From the NCBI GenBank assembly GCA_036426205.1, contig CM071571.1, positions 116,918,002-116,982,001 of the forward strand: DNA of 64,000 bases. Direction: 5' to 3'. The DNA comes from Ascaphus truei (Eukaryota > Chordata > Amphibia > Anura > Ascaphidae). The notes beneath the pieces are model-generated. The model saw only the letters and a program-made list of their open reading frames with translations, was not told the origin of the DNA and did no database searches. Within the stretch, counting starts at the first letter, position 1, and each line of letters begins with the position of its first letter. Position numbers and translations under genes: made by a program. Positions 12,161 through 64,000 of this stretch are shown piece by piece.

Positions 12161-13434
12161 GCAGCCACCAATCTATTGTACATTGGAAACATTATTTCAT
12201 CATGGGGCTGTTACCATCTTGAAACCGTATTTACAGCTACTGTGCATGTGTAATTACAAAATAGTAGCATGGAAAATGAACAGTTTTGCAAAGAAACATT
12301 GCTGCATGTGTTTTTAATAAAAGGGCATGTTTATTTGTGTTTACAAACAAGTTTCAAAAACAAAAAGGAAAACATGTATAACTGTACTACTTCCTAGTAG
12401 CAACCTTTTTTTCAAAATGCCAACAGCCCCTCGTGCTGTACAGTATGAAGGTCACCTAAAGATTTATTAGAAAATCAACACTGTTCCACTCACAGTTCAC
12501 CAAGACAGTTCTAAAACTAACATGTTTAGACAAAAAAAAAAAAAAAAAAGAGACTAATTTTTGATGTATTTTGATTTTATATATTTTTGACGGAGACAGC
12601 AAAAGGATTTCAAGCAAGTTCTGTCACACATGGATGTCCTGCATTACACAATATTCCTTTCAGTTCTTTATCATTTTCTTAACATTAAAAAAGAACAGTA
12701 ATTTGAAAACCACTAAGTAGTAAATGAGTTTTTTTGTTGGTTTTTTTTATTTTTATTTTAAAGAAAACAAGGACAGAGGCCATAACTTTAATTAAAACAC
12801 AACTGCTTAAGTTTTTATACAGCATTAGTGTTTTCTATTTGGCTATTAGTCTTAGCAATGTATCTACAATATTTAACAAGTAATTTGCAGGCAAAAATTT
12901 AGTACAGGTTCAATAGATACACCCCTTTTCATGAAAATACAGCAGTGTTTAAAGGACTTCTTTCTTTCACCATGTATAAAGGAAGCTTCCCTTCTATGAA
13001 CAGGAACCAAAAATATCTATAAACCTTGTAAACAGATCTGTATCATTTAGAACATAAATAATCAATTCAATGACCCAGGGCCCAAAAAAAAAAAAAAAAG
13101 GATCAATATAATCTAGAGCGTTGCTAACACACTGTCCAGGGCAATCATCGTCCAGTATAACTGATGTTCTGCAGGTCTCTTTTGCTGGGTTACGGTATCT
13201 GTCAGAGTTCATCTCCCCCACCCCCTTTAAAGCCATCCCTTTACCCTCCCAAAGAAAAGGACCCTCAGTCTGGCAGAAAGCATTATTTAAAAAAATAAAT
13301 CTACATTCATACAAGTGCGTCTTCTTTTGAAGTCCAAGACAGGGATTCTCTCCTGCCTGCCACAATGCGTGAAAGGACCCAGTTTCAATTTGTTTCTTTG
13401 CAAATCAGCTAGTATGTTAACATTCGTCTTACAA
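12155..13434 (-). other. ATP2B1: ATP2B1 3' untranslated region (putative)
   Basis: Lies directly after the stop codon at 13435-13437. It is AT-rich with several A and T homopolymers, as usual for this gene's long 3' UTR. Candidate polyadenylation hexamers on the minus strand (TTTATT on the plus strand) sit at 12330-12335 and 12155-12160. Which is used cannot be told from sequence alone. Confidence 0.55.
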
Positions 13435-59432
<45,998 letters not shown>

Positions 59433-60153
59433 CTTTAAAAAGATGAATTGGAAAAAGCAAATTAGTACATTTGATAACTACTGTTCTGTTCAATTTTATT
59501 TTCCCTTTTATACAACTACCCTGCATCTGCAAAAACACTGCCCACAAACTACAGCTCAACTTGCATGTTTCACAAAAAAATGGTGGTGAACATTAAACAG
59601 ATTTCTTAGCATATATTAAAAGATTGCCACATTATTTGTAAGCATTATGCAACGATGACATTGTATTATATTATGCTAAAAAATTGTTATTGTGCATATT
59701 CTCTTTCTGAAGTAGAAAAAGATAATGTTACATTTCTGCATAAAAGTTCAGGCTTTTTTTGTGCTACTGTATATTACTGCTACTGTAATACTATGGATTT
59801 TTAGTGCATATCACTAGAATACTCCACCAAAAAAAGAAATTGGTAAATGTGCAAACAGAAAATTATGAAAAAAGTAAAGTGAAAACAGTGCAACATTAAA
59901 TAGTGCTATAGCCAAATGGCCTTCTAATTAAGTTTTTAAACCATGAATTAAGTAGAAATAGGCGTGTTAGTCTAGTTGCGGTAGTGCAGAGTAAATTAAT
60001 ACTTCATTATTCGGTGATACCTTTTTTATTTGGACTAACGATATTATAAGAAGTGTTTTGAGAGTTCTCTCCCTCAGTTCAGCAATACTGATTTACAGAG
60101 ATTGTATAAGTTTAACACAGACGTATTTAAAAAAAAAAAAAAAAGACCCATTT
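59433..60153 (-). other. ATP2B1 intron, with one SINE-like piece
   Basis: At about 59945-60115 lies AGAAATAGGCGTGTTAGTCTAG-type text (split here) followed by GATACCTTTTTTATTTGGAC. This resembles CCTTTTATTGGACCAGC near 39640 and is a dispersed repeat. No exon of ATP2B1 found. Confidence 0.5.
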
Positions 60154-60757
60154 TAGGCCGAGATTATGCTGCCGGCATGCGTGCGCTTGCCTGTTTGGCT
60201 ATTAAGCCAAGTGCCTGTGCGCCTAGCGGCGCTGTAGCATTTTGAGAAGTCAAGAGAATTTGTGATTTCGGGCGACTGCACGTGACGTCAGCGTCACTTG
60301 AGCTGGTTCAGCCAATGAGGGTGAACCAGCTTTGTGACGCGTCCACCAAGCCCCCATATCGCCTCTCCAATCTCCTGCAGCCAAATGCACAGATCGCTGG
60401 GGCTGCAGGAGTGCGGGCGGTTGTGAGCGCCCGCTCAGATAGTATAAGCTCTGCCAAAGATCACACTGTTTGCTTGAGCGTGCACGCATGGCGTGCGCCT
60501 GACGCTTATGCGATCACTGCTCATACTGATTCAGGCCATGGGGCGCGTGGTTATGATGTCACAGAACTGGTTCGTCGTGATTGGCTGAACCACTAATGTG
60601 ATGAGGCCGTTGCTTGAAAATATTTTTTTTGTCTTTTCAAAAGGTGGTCACGCCATTGCGCTCCATAGTGCGTACACTAGAGGCGGCCTCTAAGGATCCT
60701 GCAATTTGTACTTGGCACGTGCGCAAGCGCCCTCGCACACAGTGTGATCTCAGCTTA
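60154..60757. mobile_element. 600-bp CpG-rich MITE
   Basis: The left end TAGGCCGAGATTATGCTGC and the right end, reverse-complemented TTAAGCTGAGATCACACTG, are similar. Inside are CACGTGACGTCAGCGTCAC, GAGCTGGTTCAGCCAATGAG and its inverted partner TTGGCTGAACCA (about 60580). CpG density is high against the AT-rich flanks. Confidence 0.65.
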
Positions 60758-60884
60758 AGGCAGATGATGCAGAAAAGGAATAAACAGATGGCAATAAATG
60801 AATGAAAGGGACACTGAGACACAGGACCATACATCCATCAGCAGTGTGCAGGGGCGTGGAAATATTACAAAAACTTATGGTAGT

Positions 60885-61975
60885 GTTAACTCCATATCGG
60901 CATTACGTCCTTTTATTAGTCTTAGTCTTATTTCAGTTCAAATGTTTCCCATTATTGAATGCTTTTAAACATTCCTTTGAGGAATTTGAGGTTTAAATGG
61001 TTTATGATTTGATAAAGTGCGAACAGCACGAAACGCGTAGGAGGGTTGTACTCCTTCCCGTTTTTTAATGCAGTTTGATTTAACATTATTTTTATTGCCA
61101 TCCGACCTGTCCTTGTAGCTGTGCACCGCACACAATACTTCTTCACATGCTTAAATCGTTTATGGAATGATCTGGCTGTGAGAAGTGGTGTCCTACTGAA
61201 GTGCAATATCTTCCTCCTTCATAGTGTGTTATTGTGTGTCTGCAAGTTCGTTCTGGTTTGAAGTTATTGGCTGGTTTCACCAATGTAGTATCCTTGGTCA
61301 CGTTTGCTGCATTGAATCATATACGCTATAATCCTGGATGTGCAACAAAATGTTGCTTTGACATTGAATGTTCTGTTAGTGAATGGCTGTGGGATCTTGG
61401 CATATATGTTTACAGCGTGTGTTTTTGCATGGTCTTGTGCGATTAACAGCATCTTTCAGTTTATTATGAAGTTTTCTATTGATCAACTTCTGTCTGAGGT
61501 GTGGTGGTTGCCAGAATGCAAGGATGGGAGGTTTGGGGAAAGAGATCTTTCAATGTTTCATCCTCTGTCATCATGGGTTGCAGATCTTTGATTATTTTTC
61601 GCATTCACTCTAGGGCAGGGTTGTATTTAGCCAGAGTAGTATATATGTTGACAGAGGGTGAAGAAAATCTTATACAATTTTAGGAGTCCTTAAATTCATT
61701 CCACCCATCAATTAAACTCAAAATGCATTATTCGGCAAACCAAGTGAACTTTCTAGATACCACAGTAAAACTGAATTGAAAACTACTTATCTGTATACAA
61801 AAAAACCCGCAGACAGATGTAGTTACCTCAATATTTCCAGCTTCCATCCCATTCATATAAAACGAGCCATCATACACAGACAGGCTAGAATATATATACA
61901 TCACTGCATATGCTCTGACAAACGACAGAAAGCAAGACCTCACTACCCTGACTGGCATGTATCCCTTCTATAGTG
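60885..61975. mobile_element. Rearranged Penelope-like fragment, arm 1
   Basis: Minus-strand endonuclease text (61452-61264: FNVKATFCCTSRIIAYMIQC then YYIGETSQ) lies beside plus-strand RT thumb text (61776-61973: TTYLYTKKPADRCSYLNISS, FHPIHIKRAIIH). The two parts of one element therefore face opposite ways. The whole segment recurs inverted at 63250-63920. It has a 144-bp insert at 61007-61150. Confidence 0.75.
61007..61150 (+). mobile_element. 144-bp insert with hammerhead-like head and 14-bp TSD
   Basis: TTAAATGGTTTATG (60993-61006) and TTAAATCGTTTATG (61151-61164) flank the insert. The homologous inverted copy near 63789-63806 has a single uninterrupted TTTAAATCATTTATGG-type site (seen on the minus strand), which is an empty-site control. 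The insert starts TTGATAAA, a GTGC/GCAC hairpin, then GAAACGCGT. Confidence 0.75.
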
Positions 61976-62309
61976 ACAATGACAAAAAAAAGTGCTTAGG
62001 CGCTCCTATAGTGTGAGAATATCGTGATAAAGACAATAAATCACTAAACAGGGTTTATAATGTGCACCAATACATACAATATAAAAAGTGCATGTCCAAG
62101 AGATCACAAAGTGAAAAACATCGCATCTCAACCCTATGACGAGAGGTCTATATATGTATTAAAGATGTATTATTGTTTTTAGATAGTTACAGTGTGTATC
62201 ATGTTTACATTTCATGCTAGTACATCCCCCAGTCTGTTCTTAGCCTATTAGGATTCCACCAATCGGGTAGCTCAGAGCCATCCAAGAACCAGTGAGAGCC
62301 TAGTTAGGG

Positions 62310-62310
<1 letters not shown>

Positions 62311-62341
<31 letters not shown>
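62311..62341 (+). repeat. (CA)n microsatellite
   Basis: About 31 bases of CA dinucleotides. Confidence 0.9.
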
Positions 62342-62344
<3 letters not shown>

Positions 62345-62355
62345 ACGCAGCAAAT

Positions 62356-62395
62356 GACTCCAGAAGAAGCTGTGCCAAGTGAAACGCGTCGAGTC
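62356..62395 (+). ncRNA. Hammerhead-like motif, degenerate
   Basis: GACTC, CAGAAGA, AGCTGTGCCAAGT, GAAA, CGCGTC, GAGTC. The outer GACTC/GAGTC pair as helix I, GAAA is intact, ACGCGT is a palindromic helix III and GTC is the preferred cleavage triplet. The CUGAUGA strand has decayed to CAGAAGA and helix II is weak. Confidence 0.45.
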
Positions 62396-62842
62396 CGTGG
62401 AGCAAGCTGTCAAGACAACCTCTTCCTTCATTTTGTATCACCGCCTGTTCTTCTCCCTGATATCGTGATACCAAGAATACCTGAGGTGACGCGACCCGCC
62501 ACCGGAAGTGACGGGATGCACACTGGGAGCTCGATTGATAGAGACTAGCAGCCGGAGCGGTGAGGTTGTCGGAAGCCATCCATCTTTAGTTGTGTGTGTC
62601 CATGTCGTGTATGATTTATTTAAGTGTGATACCATTTGTTTAATACACACTTGAAATTGCATACATTGTTGCACAATGGCATAATTTCTGTTTTATTGAG
62701 GAGACGTCACACCCAGACTACCATCTACCACCAGAGAAGCCAAGATTGGTTATCCAGAGCCACATTAATTGTGGGACACGCTGTTATCTGATATATCGCG
62801 ATTCCCCATTTTGCTAGTATTTAATACCTTTTTTGAAGCATA

Positions 62843-63173
62843 CAGGCATACCCCGGTTTAAGGACACTCACTTTAAGTACACTCGTGAGTAAGGAAATAT
62901 CGCCCAATAGGCAAATGGCAGCTCATGCATGCGCTGTCAGCACGTCCTGAACAGCAATACCGGCTCCCTACCTGCACCGAAGCTGTGTACAAGCTGGGAG
63001 ACTATAGAGACTGTTACAACTGCGTTATTTACATCAGTTATGCACGTATATGATGATTGCAGTACAGTACATGCATCAATAAGGGGGGAAAAGGAAGAGC
63101 TTCACTTTAAGTACATTTTCGCTTTACATACATGCTCCGGTCCCATTGCGTATGTTAATGTGGGCTATGCCTG
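62843..63173. mobile_element. Tigger/pogo-type MITE
   Basis: The left end CAGGCATACCCCGGTTTAAG and the right end, reverse-complemented CAGGCATAGCCCACATTAAC, bound 331 bp. Internal CACTTTAAGTACA motifs are repeated near both ends. The left flank is TA. No transposase. Confidence 0.8.
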
Positions 63174-63249
63174 CATTATACTATGTAGTATTTATCTGCT
63201 TAATTTCACATATGGAAATTTCACATATGGAAATTTCACACCTGAACTC

Positions 63250-63920
63250 CCCATGTATCCCTTCTGTCTGAAGAAGTCAGTCAGGGTTGTGAGGTCTCTG
63301 TCTTTGGTGTCAGAGCATATGCAGTGATAGCTTAAAGCCTGGCTGTGTATGATGGCTCGTTTTGTAGGAGTGGGATGGAAGCTGGACTTATGGAGTTAAC
63401 TACACCTGTCTGTCGGCTTCTTGTATACAGGTGTGTGTAGTTTTTGGCAAATCGCCAAACCTCAGACAGAAGTTGGCCAATAGAAAACTTCACGACGAAC
63501 TGAAAGCTGCTGTTCATGGCACACGACCATGCAACAACACACACTGTAAACTTTGCAAACATATATGCAAAGATCCCACAGCCATTTACCAACATTGAAT
63601 GTTTATGTCAAAGGAACTTTCTGCTGCACATCCAGGATTGTAGCGTATATGATTCAATGCAGCAAATGTGACCAAGGATACTACATTGGTTAAACCAGCC
63701 AAAAAGTCAAACCAGAACAAACAATAACACACCATGAAAGAGGAAGAGATTGCACTCCAGTGGGGCACCACTTCTCACAGCCAGATCATTCCATAAATGA
63801 TTTAAACATCAAAATCCTCAATGGAATGTTATAAAGCACTCAAGAACAGAAAACATTTGAACTGAAAATTATAATAGATTGAGGAGGACAATGCCGATAT
63901 GGGGTTTTAAACCCACTACC
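63250..63920. mobile_element. Rearranged Penelope-like fragment, arm 2 (inverted copy of arm 1)
   Basis: The reverse complement follows arm 1 block by block. The RT part is on the minus strand at 63420-63250. The endonuclease part is on the plus strand at 63530-63840, where CTSRIVAYMIQCSKCDQGYY can be read across breaks. It lacks about 270 bases of arm 1 between the two parts and lacks the 144-bp insert. Confidence 0.75.
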
Positions 63921-64000
63921 ATCATTTTTTTGTAATGTTCCTCCGTGCCTCTGTGTATTTTACAATTAACCCATTATCCCCCTGCATCCCCACCCTCTGC

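Larger units (their letters stand above)
61988..62790 (+). repeat. Repeat unit with CA microsatellite and hammerhead-like block
   Basis: Contains GTGCTTAGGCGCTCCTATAG, the (CA)n run at 62311-62341, the GAAACGCGTCGAGTC block and a CpG-rich CCGCCACCGGAAGTGACGGG stretch. The last resembles AACCGGAAGTGATGCGGCG near 2100 in the first Penelope-like element. It is probably the non-coding end of such an element. Confidence 0.5.

Noticed and set aside
59433..64000. Possible further upstream ATP2B1 exon (the KLAVQIGKAG-type segment before M3)
   Set aside because: No frame with splice sites and matching sequence was found, so the preceding exon must lie beyond the window.

Overview
The window is vertebrate nuclear DNA, most likely from an amphibian (probably a frog). 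It holds one recognisable protein-coding gene, ATP2B1, which encodes plasma-membrane Ca2+-transporting ATPase 1 (PMCA1). The gene lies on the minus strand in spliced exons. The amphibian assignment is an inference from the repeat load: Penelope-like retroelements with GIY-YIG endonuclease, an L2/CR1-type LINE, hAT and Tigger-type MITEs, and the recurring GAAACGCGT / GAAACGTT repeat motifs.

ATP2B1 runs right to left from an exon ending the M4 region (59432) to the stop codon at 13435. Fourteen coding exons can be placed to the base from reading frame, splice sites and family similarity. Thirteen constitutive exons give an open frame with consistent phases. Anchored on phospho-aspartate 475 of human PMCA1, they end at residue 1220, the length of the human 1b isoform. 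The fourteenth is the alternative 154-base site-C exon (32335-32488). It keeps internal donors at +87 and +114, and when fully included it shifts the last exon into a short tail ending ECIS. The upstream exons (start codon to M3) lie beyond the right edge. One intron (48075-48164) has a GC donor.

Layout: 1-11.5 kb is downstream of the gene, with a decayed Penelope-like element (about 1.96-5.15 kb, minus strand), minisatellites, an L2-type LINE 3' end (7.08-8.30 kb), a near-perfect 90-bp inverted repeat (10.6-10.8 kb) and a hAT MITE. The putative 3' UTR is about 12.16-13.43 kb. The 18.6-kb last intron (13.7-32.3 kb) holds a 5-kb hAT-type element with an 8-bp target duplication, internal minisatellites and an apparently false, error-rich duplication. 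It also holds a 3.8-kb GA-rich satellite and an LTR-type retroelement. The reading frame of that retroelement joins a retroviral-type zinc knuckle to a myosin-II-tail-like coiled coil, with no polymerase visible. Other introns carry CpG-rich MITEs, a pair of LTR-like direct repeats 4.2 kb apart, a long-TIR foldback element, large TG/TATG microsatellites and, in the rightmost 4 kb, an inverted pair of rearranged Penelope-like fragments.

The most interesting non-genic signals are the myosin-tail-bearing retroelement and a set of hammerhead-ribozyme-like sequences in repeats. The best hammerhead candidate is at 27808-27850, and a second is at 62356-62395. No bacterial, CRISPR or operon-type content is present.
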